DNA from: Candidatus Bathyarchaeota archaeon
Lineage (GTDB): Archaea; Thermoproteota; Bathyarchaeia; Bathyarchaeales; Bathycorpusculaceae
DNA length: 64,000 nucleotides
Assembly: GCA_026014725.1 (NCBI GenBank)
Contig: JAOZHV010000022.1
Span: 186,001-250,000 of the forward strand
Direction of reading: 5' to 3'
Position 1 is the stretch's first letter. The number at the start of each line of letters is the position of its first letter. A program made the translations under genes and the position numbers. The notes beneath the pieces are model-generated. The model was given only the letters and a program-made list of their open reading frames with translations. It was not told the DNA's origin and made no database searches. Positions 25,044 through 33,784 of this stretch are shown piece by piece.

Positions 25044-25048
25044 AAGCC

Positions 25049-25882
25049 CTAAAGTGTTTTCATCATACTACCTGACCGATAACCTTCCAAATCAAAAGTC
25101 ACGAACACAAAACCTAATCGCTTAAGCTCCACCGCCACCTTATCCTGAACGTCAACATTGCAAAACAGCGCCCGCTCAGCCGCTCCAACCTCGATGCGTG
25201 CTAAGCCGTTGTGGTCTCTAACCCTGACCTGCTTAACCCCAGCAATCGCCTTCACAACCTGCTCAGCCTTCTCGATTCGGCTCAACTTCTCAGCCGTAAT
25301 TCGCTCATTAAACGGGATCCTCGAAGCCAAACACGCCAAAGCAGGCTTACCCGAAACGCTAAGCCCCAACTGCCCAGCCACACGACGAATCTCCTCTTTA
25401 GTAAACCCGCAAGCTATCCACGGACTAAACACGCCCTTGACCTCCTGCACAGCTTTGAAACCTGGCCTGTGACCCTGCAAATCAGAGTAGTTTGTACCCT
25501 CAAACACCACCTCAAACCCGCGTTCATGCGCAAACTCAACCAAGCGCTCAAGCAACGCTTTCTTGCAATAGTAACAACGGTTCTCAGGATTTCTGCTAAA
25601 ATCCTCATTTTCTAACTCGTTAGTTTCCACCACGTACAACCGTATGCCTATCTCACCAGCCACTCTCTCAGCGTCTAGCAACTCCTCTGAAGGGTAAGTT
25701 GGAGACTTCGCCGTAACAGCCACACTCCTCTCACCCAAAACATCACGAGACACTGCGGCCAAAGTGGCACTGTCCACGCCTCCAGAAAAAGCAATCACCA
25801 CACCACCTTTGCCCTTCTCAGCGATAAAACGCTTAAGCGCATCCAATTTTGCATTCAGTGCTTCCAACAAACCACCACTCAA
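25049..25882 (-). CDS. larE: ATP-dependent sacrificial sulfur transferase LarE (nickel-pincer cofactor synthesis)
   Basis: 277 residues. The PP-loop SGGVDS at 33-38 binds ATP to adenylylate the pyridinium carboxylates, and LarE then supplies sulfur for thiocarboxylates. Three cysteines are in place: C103 and C106 (NRCYYCK) and C184 (ALACLASRIP). The CxxC plus C arrangement is that of LarE proteins proposed to carry a [4Fe-4S] cluster, rather than the single sacrificial Cys type. The start overlaps the larC stop by 4 nt (ATGA), so the two are translationally coupled. No LarA racemase gene is present in the window. Confidence 0.93.
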   Translation of the reverse strand: MSGGLLEALNAKLDALKRFIAEKGKGGVVIAFSGGVDSATLAAVSRDVLGERSVAVTAKSPTYPSEELLDAERVAGEIGIRLYVVETNELENEDFSRNPENRCYYCKKALLERLVEFAHERGFEVVFEGTNYSDLQGHRPGFKAVQEVKGVFSPWIACGFTKEEIRRVAGQLGLSVSGKPALACLASRIPFNERITAEKLSRIEKAEQVVKAIAGVKQVRVRDHNGLARIEVGAAERALFCNVDVQDKVAVELKRLGFVFVTFDLEGYRSGSMMKTL

Positions 25883-27141
25883 CTTTTACTTTTTAAAACC
25901 TCAAATGTGCGCGAAATAACCAAATCCGAAAGCTCACGCAGAGGCATCTTAGTTTTTTCCGCCAACCGTTTGAGGTCTTCATACTCAGGCTTTATGCGGA
26001 TTACATCTCCGCTAAGGTTTCTTGCAACTTTAACTTTGACCATTTCCTTGTTGCCGCCTACAGCCAAATCAACAGCGTGCACCTCGCGGTTTATAATGTG
26101 CCGCGTGCAAGGGTAAACTCGCACCCCCAACGTACCAGTCTCATCAATAAGCACTTTTGTAAGGCGCGCAACATCGGTTTGGTCAGCGATAACTTTTATG
26201 ATTTGTCCAGGCCTATTTTTCTTAGTAAACATTGGGATTATGCTCACATCTTTAGCGCCTTCGCTGAACAGTTTGTCAACAGTGTAACCTAACACTTCAC
26301 CTGTCACATCATCAACATTGGTTTCCAAAACGGCAACTTCATCTCGCAAAAACCCACCATCCAAAGCCTTTCCAAGTGTCAGACGTAAAACAGCAGGAAA
26401 CCCAGCAAAATCCTTTGTTCCCGCACCATAACCAACTCGCAAAGGCACAACCGCAGGATAAAAGCGCTCAACCGAATTCACCAAATTAACCAAAATCGAA
26501 ACCCCCGTTGGAGTTGCAAGTTCAGCCTCAACTGGACCGCCCTCAAACGCAAAATTTCTAGAAGACAAAATCGCCAGCGCCGCTGGAGCAGGACTTGAAA
26601 CGGTGCCATGCGAAAACTTGAAGGTACCTCCGCCCACAGCAACAGGAGTAGAGTAAATCGTTGCATCAAACAAGCCTAAATCATCCAGCGCCACGGCGCA
26701 ACCAAGAATTTCAGCCGCAGTGTCCACCTTGGCAACCTCGTGCAAATGAGCCTCATCAAACGATGTTTTGTGCAAATCTGCCTCTGCACCTACAAGTGTG
26801 CGAATAACTTTAGAAGCGAAGTCTTTGGCTTTGGCTGATAGCGCAAGGTCGCATGCGGCTTTTTCAACTATATCTATGAGTTCGTTGCCACGCCGCTTTT
26901 GAGTTACCTCAGAAGTGACATCAATTTGTGTTGCTCTGAATTCCCCGCGCATTACCTGATTGATGTTTACTTTGATGTTTTTGTAGCCGAACTCTGGCTT
27001 CTCCAAAGACTTAATGGCAGAGACAACCCGTTCAGCGTTGGCACCAAGGTCAATTAGAGCGCCTAAAATCATGTCTCCTGCAACTCCAGAAACACGACAG
27101 TCAGTCACAAGAATCCGTTTAGTTTCATCCATGTGTATCAT
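25879..27141 (-). CDS. larC: Nickel insertion protein LarC (pyridinium-bis-thiocarboxylate nickel chelatase)
   Basis: 420 residues, full length with no frameshift (in Lactobacillus larC is split into two frames). The N-terminal 'CRVSGVAGDMILGALIDLGA' is the LarC/DUF111 signature; histidine-rich 'HEVAKVDTAAEILG' and 'SHGTVSSPAPAAL' follow. The C-terminal half carries 'ETNVDDVTGEVLGY', typical of the nickel-binding and CTP-dependent part. It inserts Ni into the thiocarboxylated pincer. The gene is divergent from larB with 70 nt between the starts. Confidence 0.94.
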   Translation of the reverse strand: MIHMDETKRILVTDCRVSGVAGDMILGALIDLGANAERVVSAIKSLEKPEFGYKNIKVNINQVMRGEFRATQIDVTSEVTQKRRGNELIDIVEKAACDLALSAKAKDFASKVIRTLVGAEADLHKTSFDEAHLHEVAKVDTAAEILGCAVALDDLGLFDATIYSTPVAVGGGTFKFSHGTVSSPAPAALAILSSRNFAFEGGPVEAELATPTGVSILVNLVNSVERFYPAVVPLRVGYGAGTKDFAGFPAVLRLTLGKALDGGFLRDEVAVLETNVDDVTGEVLGYTVDKLFSEGAKDVSIIPMFTKKNRPGQIIKVIADQTDVARLTKVLIDETGTLGVRVYPCTRHIINREVHAVDLAVGGNKEMVKVKVARNLSGDVIRIKPEYEDLKRLAEKTKMPLRELSDLVISRTFEVLKSKS

Positions 27142-27211
27142 CAGAATTTGGTTTTATCGAGCAAGCATAATAAATATATTAACAAGTCGATTTTTTAAGT
27201 ATTGTCTGCTT

Positions 27212-28000
27212 ATGAGCTCGCTACGAGAAATTCTAGAAAAGGTTGCTGGCAAGGAGCTTTCGCCAGTTGAAGCTGAGAAACTGCTTCAGTTACTTGCGAT
27301 TGACGAGGTTGGATGTTTAGCCAAACTGGATGGCAACAGGCAACTTAGAAAAGGTGCCCCAGAGGTAGTTTTGGCTGAAGGCAAATCACCAAGCGACGCA
27401 ATGGAAATAGCCAAAAAAATGCTTGCCAATTGTGGAAGGGCGATTGTTAGCAGATGCACAAATGAGCATATCCAAGCGCTTAAAGACGCCTTTAGCAGTG
27501 ATGCCGTACTTGAGGTTAATGAAAAAGCACGAATAGTTGTGGCAAAAAAGAAAAGCTTTGTGAATAGCAAAAACGGCGGAAGAATCGGGATTTTAACAGC
27601 TGGGACCTCAGACATCCCAGTGGCAGAAGAAGCAAAAATTATCGCGCAAGAAATGGGCTGCACAGTCTTCTCCACCTACGATGTTGGCGTTGCAGGAATC
27701 CACAGGCTTCTTGAACCAGTAAAAGAGCTAATCGCAAAAGACGTTGATGCCGTTATTGTCGTTGCTGGACGTGAAGGCGCGTTGGCTTCAGTGGTTACTG
27801 GGCTTGTGGATGTTCCAGTGGTTGCTGTTCCGACTTCGAACAGTTACGGTTTTGGAGAGAAAGGCTTGAGTGCGTTGATGGCTATGCTTCAGTCTTGCTC
27901 GTTGGGGTTAGCGGTTGTTAACATTGATGGCGGTGTGGCTGCTGGAGCAATGGCGGCTTTGATTGCTAATCATGCGGCAAAGTTTAGAAAAAACACGTAG
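27212..28000 (+). CDS. larB: Nickel-pincer cofactor biosynthesis carboxylase LarB
   Basis: 262 residues from the ATG at 27212 (MSSLREIL); the frame is open upstream to 27014, but that part overlaps larC on the other strand and has no family match. LarB carboxylates and hydrolyses nicotinate adenine dinucleotide, the first step of pincer synthesis. The C-terminal half is a PurE-like AIR-carboxylase fold with 'GILTAGTSDIPVAEEA', 'VVAGREGALASVV' and 'VPVVAVPTSNSYG'. It lies 110 nt upstream of the nickel transporter operon. Confidence 0.93.
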   Translation: MSSLREILEKVAGKELSPVEAEKLLQLLAIDEVGCLAKLDGNRQLRKGAPEVVLAEGKSPSDAMEIAKKMLANCGRAIVSRCTNEHIQALKDAFSSDAVLEVNEKARIVVAKKKSFVNSKNGGRIGILTAGTSDIPVAEEAKIIAQEMGCTVFSTYDVGVAGIHRLLEPVKELIAKDVDAVIVVAGREGALASVVTGLVDVPVVAVPTSNSYGFGEKGLSALMAMLQSCSLGLAVVNIDGGVAAGAMAALIANHAAKFRKNT

Positions 28001-28065
28001 TTTCTGACTTTGGTTTTTTTGTTTTGGATGATGTGTAAAGTAGCGGTAGCGAGAAAAGCTTTAAT

Positions 28066-28095
28066 AGTAACACAGTTCTACACAATCGTGTTACT
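28066..28095 (+). promoter_or_regulatory. Inverted repeat AGTAACAC-N14-GTGTTACT, probable metal-responsive operator
   Basis: Perfect 8-bp half-sites, 14 nt apart, lie between a TATA-like TTTAATA (28059-28065) and the Shine-Dalgarno of the transporter operon (ATG at 28111). The position covers the expected transcription start, which suits a repressor. The half-sites GTAACAC and GTGTTAC match those I recall for NikR operators in some bacteria, although in the opposite order, so assignment to NikR is inference. No nikR gene is in the window. Confidence 0.65.
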
Positions 28096-28110
28096 TAAGG
28101 AGAAAATGAA

Positions 28111-28800
28111 ATGCACATCCCCGACGGATTCCTGACAATGGAAGTTGCAATAGCTGCATTCATAATAGCAATTATCTTTTGGGTAATCTCTTTTAAATAC
28201 ATCAAGCTCTCCGACCGACAAGTTCCCATGATGGGGTTGCTAACTGCACTTTTCTTTGCTGCTATGATGATGAACTATCCAATCATCGGCGGAACAACTG
28301 CACATCTTCTTGGCGCAGCGGCAATAGGATTAATACTTGGTCCGTTCGCAGGTTGCATCTCAATGACTGTAATTTTGGTTTTGCAGGCTTTCCTCTTTGG
28401 TGATGGTGGACTTATTGCTCTTGGCGCAAACGTTCTAAACATGGGGGTAATCGGAGTTTTTATCCCTTGCATACTGTTTTTAGCACTAAACAAAGGATTC
28501 AAAATTCAATCAAGCATCTCGCTGTTTGGAGCAATTTTTGCTTCAGCCTTCGCAGGGGATGTGCTAGCTGCCATTTCCGCAGGCACACAACTCGGCTTGT
28601 CTGTGCCAGTGTTCCAGTACGGTTTGAGTGTAGCTGTGCCAGCAATGGCAATTAACCATTCAATAATTGGTGTCGCAGAAGGTATAGTCACAGTAATCCT
28701 CATTGCTACACTGCTAAAGTTGCGTCCTGATGTTTTGCAACGTAGCCCCATCTTGGGCAAGCTCAGCATGTTTAAGATTAAACCAGAGGTAGAGGCGTAA
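28111..28800 (+). CDS. CbiM/NikM-type ECF transporter substrate-binding membrane protein (Ni or Co)
   Basis: 229 residues and about six to seven helices. It begins MHIPDGFL: the second-residue His and the HIPDG motif coordinate the metal in characterised NikM/CbiM. Conserved 'GGTTAHLLGAA', 'LFGDGGLIALGANVLNMG' and 'GTQLGLSVP' are present. First gene of a four-gene operon (M, N-like, Q, O). The neighbouring lar genes favour nickel as substrate; sequence alone does not separate Ni from Co. Confidence 0.93.
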   Translation: MHIPDGFLTMEVAIAAFIIAIIFWVISFKYIKLSDRQVPMMGLLTALFFAAMMMNYPIIGGTTAHLLGAAAIGLILGPFAGCISMTVILVLQAFLFGDGGLIALGANVLNMGVIGVFIPCILFLALNKGFKIQSSISLFGAIFASAFAGDVLAAISAGTQLGLSVPVFQYGLSVAVPAMAINHSIIGVAEGIVTVILIATLLKLRPDVLQRSPILGKLSMFKIKPEVEA

Positions 28801-28805
28801 AAGAG

Positions 28806-29102
28806 ATGGCTAACCTAAAGAAAGTTAATCAAAAAACCGTCATAATCGGCTTAACTGTTTCTTTAATCTTTGTTGTCTTAGGCGTTTTCCTGTTCTCATA
28901 CGCTAATGAAACATTCGACGTGAAAGCAGAAGAACTCGGCGCAGAAGAACAGCCAATCTATGAGCCACCGTTCCCAGACTACAGCATTATCGGGTTTGAG
29001 AATGAGTGGGGTGCCCTACTAATCGGCATAACGTCAACCTTGCTTTTGTTTGTCGCAGGGTTAGTTGTGGCTAAAATCCTTAGCAAGAAAAAGAGTCAAT
29101 GA
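28806..29102 (+). CDS. NikN/CbiN-like small membrane subunit (PDGLE type)
   Basis: 98 residues with one helix near 15-36 and a second near 70-92, separated by an acidic extracytoplasmic loop containing 'PPFPDYSIIGFENEW', which fits the PDYSxxG part of PDGLE-type subunits. It works with the M subunit in metal uptake. It starts 5 nt after the M gene and its stop overlaps the next start (ATGA). Confidence 0.8.
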   Translation: MANLKKVNQKTVIIGLTVSLIFVVLGVFLFSYANETFDVKAEELGAEEQPIYEPPFPDYSIIGFENEWGALLIGITSTLLLFVAGLVVAKILSKKKSQ

Positions 29103-29917
29103 AAATGAAAGTGCCGCAGTCTTTGAGAGATTTAATGGAAGGCGCTGAATCGTTAGTTTACGTTGAGGACTTGAGCAACAGAAAAGGCGTCATGCAGAGC
29201 ATAAACCCGCTAGTTAAACTAGTTGCAATTGTCTTTATGATTGCGGCTTCGCTGTTTATTTTTGAGCTTTCGTATTTGCTTGTTATCTGTTTGGTTCCAG
29301 TGCTTTTGGCAGTTGCATCAAGAATTCCGCTAAAGAGCTTTTTCACCAGAACTGCTCTGTTTCCAATGTTTGCGGCACTAATTTCTCTACCCGTCTTATT
29401 TTGGACAGCAGGGAGTCCTGTTTGGACAGCAAATCTTGGCTTTGCAAATTTAGTGATAACTATGGAGGGATTAACTCGTTTTCTGGTTTTCACGGTAAGA
29501 GTTTGGTTCTGTGTGGCATCATTGATACTGCTGGTTTTATCGACGGGCTTTGAAAAAACGCTAAAGCTCTTAGCCACCCTAAAAGTTCCATCCCTAGCAA
29601 TTCAATTGTTTAGTTTGACTTACAGGTACTTTTTTATTTCAATCCACGAAGCGCAGAGCGTGTTAATGGCAAAGGAAGCACGGACATATGTCAACAAGAA
29701 AACACTAAACCTGCAATCCCTAAAAGACTTAGGCTCAATCATCGCTTCACTTTTCATACGCACCTACGAACGCTCAGAACGGGTTTATTTAGCTATGAAA
29801 GCACGTGGGTTTGAAATGGGCAACGACAACAAACTATCAATGCCCGCGTTTAGGGTAAGAGACGCCTTTTTTGCATCATCAATAATAGTCGCGTTTGCAT
29901 TACTTGCGTTGTTGTAA
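29099..29917 (+). CDS. CbiQ-type energy-coupling factor T component
   Basis: 272 residues, four to five helices, with the coupling-helix motif 'AMKARGFEMG' near the C-terminus (Ala-Arg-Gly) that contacts the ATPase, and a conserved 'INPLVKLVAIVFMIAAS' near residue 38. It links metal-binding subunits to the ATPase encoded next. The start is at the ATGA overlap with the preceding gene. Confidence 0.92.
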   Translation: MKMKVPQSLRDLMEGAESLVYVEDLSNRKGVMQSINPLVKLVAIVFMIAASLFIFELSYLLVICLVPVLLAVASRIPLKSFFTRTALFPMFAALISLPVLFWTAGSPVWTANLGFANLVITMEGLTRFLVFTVRVWFCVASLILLVLSTGFEKTLKLLATLKVPSLAIQLFSLTYRYFFISIHEAQSVLMAKEARTYVNKKTLNLQSLKDLGSIIASLFIRTYERSERVYLAMKARGFEMGNDNKLSMPAFRVRDAFFASSIIVAFALLALL

Positions 29918-29932
29918 GAAGGCGCCTCTATC

Positions 29933-30790
29933 ATGGCAGACCCAATCGTCTCAGTGAAGGATGTTAAATTCAACTATCCAGCAGGCGTGAGCGCATTAAA
30001 AGGCGTGTCCCTTGAGGTCCATCAGGGCGAGCGCGTCGCGATTCTTGGTCCCAACGGTTCAGGAAAATCCACGCTGATACTGCTGATCGCTGGACTGTTG
30101 ACTCCAAACAAGGGCGAAATAACTGTTTTTGGCGAAAAAACCACTTCCAAAGACTTCCAAAAGTTCCGTTCACGCATCGGCATAGTGTTTCAAGACCCAG
30201 ATGACCAACTTTTCACTCCAAGCGTCATCGAAGATATTGAGTATGGACCAAAAAACCTCAAACTGCCAGAAGAAGACATTAAACAGAGGAGTGTACACGT
30301 GCTGACAAAGATGGGAATTGAACACCTTAAAGACCGCCCTCCGCACAGGTTAAGTTTTGGCGAAAAAAAGAAAGTTTCCTTAGCCACAGCTTTGGTGCTA
30401 AAACCTGAGCTTCTAATTCTAGACGAACCAACTGCAAATCTTGACTTAGTTTCACGCCGCGGCTTAATAGACACATTAAACGAACTTAGCGCATCAGGCA
30501 CAACCATAATTGTCTCAACACATGACGTCGAAGCATTGCCTGAGTTAGCTGACCGCATAATAGTCATCAGCCACGGCTCACTACTTGGCGAAGGCGAAAT
30601 CCACAGAGTTCTACAGGACGCCAAACTGCTTGAAGACTCAGGACTTGAACCGCCCACCATCGTTAACCTATTTACGGAACTGAAAAATCAACAATTGATC
30701 CATAGCGTGCCAATCACCGTGGCTGAAGGAAAAGACGAACTAATCAAGGCACTGAAAAACCGAAAAGGGAACACCACTTGCACTAGCTAA
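29933..30790 (+). CDS. CbiO/NikO-type ECF transporter ATPase
   Basis: 285 residues. Walker A GPNGSGKST (near residues 38-46), Q-loop 'VFQDPDDQLF', signature 'LSFGEKKKVSLA', Walker B 'LLILDEPTANLD' and His-loop 'STHDVE' are all intact. It powers the M/N/Q components encoded just upstream and ends the operon. A 40-residue tail follows the core ABC domain. Confidence 0.94.
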   Translation: MADPIVSVKDVKFNYPAGVSALKGVSLEVHQGERVAILGPNGSGKSTLILLIAGLLTPNKGEITVFGEKTTSKDFQKFRSRIGIVFQDPDDQLFTPSVIEDIEYGPKNLKLPEEDIKQRSVHVLTKMGIEHLKDRPPHRLSFGEKKKVSLATALVLKPELLILDEPTANLDLVSRRGLIDTLNELSASGTTIIVSTHDVEALPELADRIIVISHGSLLGEGEIHRVLQDAKLLEDSGLEPPTIVNLFTELKNQQLIHSVPITVAEGKDELIKALKNRKGNTTCTS

Positions 30791-31006
30791 CGTGGCAAAT
30801 ATTTTTGAATTAACGTAAAAATTGGCTAAACCGTCTTCTCTTTCATTGTTAGTTTATGTCTCGAAAGACTTTAATTTAAAATATTTTCCCATCTGAACTT
30901 CCGTTGTTCGCTAGCAAAGCAGCCGAATAAATGTTGTTTTCTTGCCGTAAATGAAGGTCTTTAGCAACATATTATTCACCTAGACAAATAAGTAAGCGAT
31001 TGTTCA

Positions 31007-31255
31007 TTGAATAAATCTATGGAAAGAGAGCTTGCGGTAAGGGTAATCAAACAGATAATGGAGATTTGCAACGTTAAATCTATAGTACTCAACCTGCATG
31101 CTAATAATAAATTATCTAAAGGTTTCCAGATACAAATTGAACTTTGCAACACGGAAAACGACCAATCATCCGTAGAAAAAATTGCGCAAAAAAAAGGTTT
31201 ACTGGTAAATAAAACGGGTAACCTGCTGATTATCTACAAACCGCAAGTGAAATAG
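31007..31255 (+). CDS. Small soluble protein, unknown function
   Basis: 82 residues from the TTG at 31007, or 78 from the ATG at 31019. It has a mixed alpha/beta pattern (helix 'ERELAVRVIKQIMEICNV', then strands 'SIVLNLHA', 'FQIQIELC', 'NLLIIYKP') like a compact ferredoxin-type fold. No known motif. It stands alone in a region otherwise free of genes (30791-31295); the upstream 216 nt hold no recognised feature. Confidence 0.45.
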   Translation: MNKSMERELAVRVIKQIMEICNVKSIVLNLHANNKLSKGFQIQIELCNTENDQSSVEKIAQKKGLLVNKTGNLLIIYKPQVK

Positions 31256-31295
31256 AACCAAACGATTCTCAGGTCTAGTGCACCAATTTTGCTAT

Positions 31296-31922
31296 CTATC
31301 GTTCTTGAACTTCTCGGGCATCGGTGCAACCAGAGAATACAGTAGATTGGTTGCTCGGATTAAGATTGGGTGAAGTTTTCAGTTTTGATACGTTAAGGGA
31401 TAGTTTGGTTCGCATGTTGGTCAACGGTACTTTCCAACTGTAATAGAGCAACAGACTTGCTGCTATGATTCTTAGGTAGATGGACGATGCCATCATCCAT
31501 GACTGGACTTCTATGACAGTAAAACCCAAGTTTAAATTAAACAGTTTAGTGCTCTGTGGTATAAGCCACAGGCTGTAGTAACGCGCCAAATCATAGGGCG
31601 CACTCATCAAATGCCTAACGACACCATAAAAAACATCGTTCATTAAGGAAGCAGTTAGCCCAAGCCCGATGGTTAGTTTAAAATTCTTTATATCCATTAC
31701 AGACAGGATGGCAAACGGCACAAAATACATCAGCGTTAGCCAAAGGTGATAGCCGCCGATGCCACTTCCTGAAGTTATTACGTCAATGTAGTTGATGAAG
31801 ATTAAACCGTATATAACTGCGAAGGCAAGTAAGACGAGTGTTTTGTTTTCTTTTAGTGCTTGGGCTATGAGCCTTTTGCCTGTTGAATTGGTTTGTGAAC
31901 GGAACGGATTTTTTAATCCCAA
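31296..31922 (-). CDS. Multi-pass membrane protein, unknown function
   Basis: 208 residues with about four hydrophobic segments (31-47, 58-78, 85-105, 145-165), a basic N-terminus and a polar Ser/Asn/Thr-rich tail of 40 residues. I do not recognise a family. A longer overlapping frame on the same strand (to 32235) is a shadow of poor quality. No operon partners. Confidence 0.6.
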   Translation of the reverse strand: MGLKNPFRSQTNSTGKRLIAQALKENKTLVLLAFAVIYGLIFINYIDVITSGSGIGGYHLWLTLMYFVPFAILSVMDIKNFKLTIGLGLTASLMNDVFYGVVRHLMSAPYDLARYYSLWLIPQSTKLFNLNLGFTVIEVQSWMMASSIYLRIIAASLLLYYSWKVPLTNMRTKLSLNVSKLKTSPNLNPSNQSTVFSGCTDAREVQER

Positions 31923-32139
31923 GCAGTCTCGTTAACTCCACACCCTCCCACCTCATCGTAAGTCTTAATAAAAACTTATTAAGCTGAAATACTAACCACA
32001 GATAAGTAAAAAGCTGCTCAAGTCGGTTACCGATAAAAAATTTCAAATTATCGATTAGTCCCATAATCAGCTTCCGACTCCGTATCAAACTAAACCTTAA
32101 AACCAAAAATAACAAATCTCTAAAAAAGGAAGTGTACCA

Positions 32140-32331
32140 ATGACCATAAATCAAAAGCACGTAAAAATAGCAATCGCTAGTCCATACCAAGAAGGAATCA
32201 ACCTTCTCATAGCAGACGGACTCTACGAAACCCAAACAGAAGTGATTAAAGACGCGCTAAGACGGTTACTCAAACACTACGGCATCCCCTTACTACAAGA
32301 ACAAAATGCTTCCATCACACCTAATTGCTAA
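32140..32331 (+). CDS. Small ribbon-helix-helix (CopG-like) DNA-binding protein
   Basis: 63 residues. 'KHVKIAIASPYQEGINLLIADGLYETQTEVIKDALRRLLKHY' reads as a short beta-strand, then two helices with the RHH spacing (written here in parts: strand VKIAIAS, helix QEGINLLIADG, helix TQTEVIKDALRRLL). It lacks the ACT-like metal-binding domain of NikR. Its targets are unknown. Shine-Dalgarno-like AAGGAAG precedes the ATG. Confidence 0.6.
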   Translation: MTINQKHVKIAIASPYQEGINLLIADGLYETQTEVIKDALRRLLKHYGIPLLQEQNASITPNC

Positions 32332-32457
32332 ACCTCAAAAGCCGCATAACCTGACACGCCAAATAAACAACCCAACAACCAAAACATACAGCAACAACGT
32401 TTTTATTAGCGTTTGAAACTCTACACTTCCGACCTAAAACACAATGGATGATTCAAG

Positions 32458-33264
32458 ATGGCACTACAAAAAGGAGATTTCATACTAATTGATTACATAG
32501 CTAAAGTTAAAGAAACAAACGAAGTCTTCGACACAACAAAAGAAGACATAGCTAAAAAAGAGCACCTTCAAAAAGAAGGCGAAATTTACGAGCCCAAACT
32601 TGTTGTTGTCGGCGAAGGCTGGGTTCTCAAAGCCTTAGACGACTCCTTAACAAACATGGAAGTAGGCAAACCCCAAACCGTAGAGATCCCCGCTGACAAA
32701 GCGTTTGGTCCACGCGACCCTGAAAAAATTAGACGTGTTCCCCTAAAACAGTTGCTTGCAAAACAAATTAACCCAACTGTTGGTGCACGCATCGAATTTC
32801 AAGGCAAAATGGCAACTGTCCGCTCTACTGGTGCAGGACGAGTGCTTCTGGATTACAATCCGCCGTTAGCGGGAAGAACACTAATCTACGACGTTACTCC
32901 GACCAAAAAGCTTGAGAAAAACGAAGAGAAAATCGCCGCACTAATCCACCGCAGGGTACCTCAAGTTGAAGAGAACAAGTTCAATCTTACAATAAAAAAC
33001 CAAGACTTAGCCATAGACATGCCTGAAGAAACCTTCTACATCGAAGGCATCCAAATTGCCAAACGAGGCATCGCCATGGACATACAAAAGTTCCTCCCCG
33101 ACATTGCAGACATAAAGTTTGTTGAAACATTCAAGTCAGCACCCAAACCAGCACCCGCCGCTCCAGCAACTTCAGCTCCAGAGACGGAGAAAGCGGCAAA
33201 GGCACCTGCGAAGAAACCAGCGGCAAAGCCGAAAAAACCAAAAGCTACCCCCGCTAAGGAATAA
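32458..33264 (+). CDS. FKBP-type peptidyl-prolyl isomerase (archaeal long SlyD-like form)
   Basis: 268 residues: an FKBP domain in two parts (about 1-35 and 85-150), with an insert-in-flap region, 'DFILIDYIAKVKETNEVFDTT', 'GEGWVLKALDDSL' and 'LAGRTLIYDV', as in archaeal FKBP chaperones. It catalyses prolyl isomerisation and holds unfolded protein. A C-terminal domain of about 75 residues and an Ala/Pro/Lys-rich tail (about 222-268) follow; such tails often bind nucleic acid or ribosomes. Single-gene unit. Confidence 0.92.
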   Translation: MALQKGDFILIDYIAKVKETNEVFDTTKEDIAKKEHLQKEGEIYEPKLVVVGEGWVLKALDDSLTNMEVGKPQTVEIPADKAFGPRDPEKIRRVPLKQLLAKQINPTVGARIEFQGKMATVRSTGAGRVLLDYNPPLAGRTLIYDVTPTKKLEKNEEKIAALIHRRVPQVEENKFNLTIKNQDLAIDMPEETFYIEGIQIAKRGIAMDIQKFLPDIADIKFVETFKSAPKPAPAAPATSAPETEKAAKAPAKKPAAKPKKPKATPAKE

Positions 33265-33268
33265 ACAA

Positions 33269-33294
33269 CCTCTTTTCTCATTCTTTTTTCTTTA
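33269..33294 (+). terminator. T-rich terminator after the FKBP gene
   Basis: A pyrimidine tract with T4 and T6 runs begins 5 nt after the stop codon, of the same kind as the other terminators in the window. Confidence 0.5.
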
Positions 33295-33400
33295 AGCCTA
33301 ACTTTTTATTCAAAATTCATAAATCCCTCAAACGCTTATAATTAATTAACACATTATTCAACCGAACATTATTGAAAATGGGGAGGTGAAATTTAACAGA

Positions 33401-33784
33401 ATGGATCACACGGTGGTGCATTTTGAAATCCCAGCTAGTGACGTTGAAAAGTTAAAGGATTTTTACGAAAAAGTTTTCGGTTGGCAGATAGTGCTCGCTC
33501 CTGGACCAATCGAGTATTGGATTATCCAAACAGTGCCCGTTGACTCTAACGGCATGCCACTCAGACCAGGAGTTAACGGCGGCATGTACCGCAAACAACA
33601 GCAAGACAACAAACCAATCAACTATTTCTCAGTTGAATCGATTACGGATTTTTTGGCAAAAATCGAAAAAATGGGTGGAAAAGTAACTCAGCCTAAAGAA
33701 GAGGTTCCTAACGTTGGCTGGATAGCTGCGGCGGAGGACCCTGAGGGAAACCAGTTTGCGCTGCTTCAGCCGTTACGTCCCTAA
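33401..33784 (+). CDS. VOC (glyoxalase/bleomycin-resistance) family protein
   Basis: 127 residues with the opening 'HTVVHFEIPASDVEKLKDFY' and 'VFGWQIV', and the closing 'AAEDPEGNQFALLQ', the standard VOC fold with metal-ligand His and Glu positions. The ATG at 33401 is preferred to a GTG at 33386 because that GTG is part of the Shine-Dalgarno sequence GGGAGGTGA. Substrate unknown; such archaeal proteins often act on small electrophiles. It converges on egsA with a 4-nt overlap. Confidence 0.85.
   Translation: MDHTVVHFEIPASDVEKLKDFYEKVFGWQIVLAPGPIEYWIIQTVPVDSNGMPLRPGVNGGMYRKQQQDNKPINYFSVESITDFLAKIEKMGGKVTQPKEEVPNVGWIAAAEDPEGNQFALLQPLRP

Noticed and set aside
31783-32235. 150-residue minus-strand open frame
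   Set aside because: It overlaps the RHH gene on the other strand and the membrane protein gene in another frame; composition is that of a shadow.
32140-32331. RHH protein as the nickel regulator NikR
   Set aside because: It is only 63 residues and lacks the metal-binding ACT-like domain; no evidence links it to the operator at 28066.
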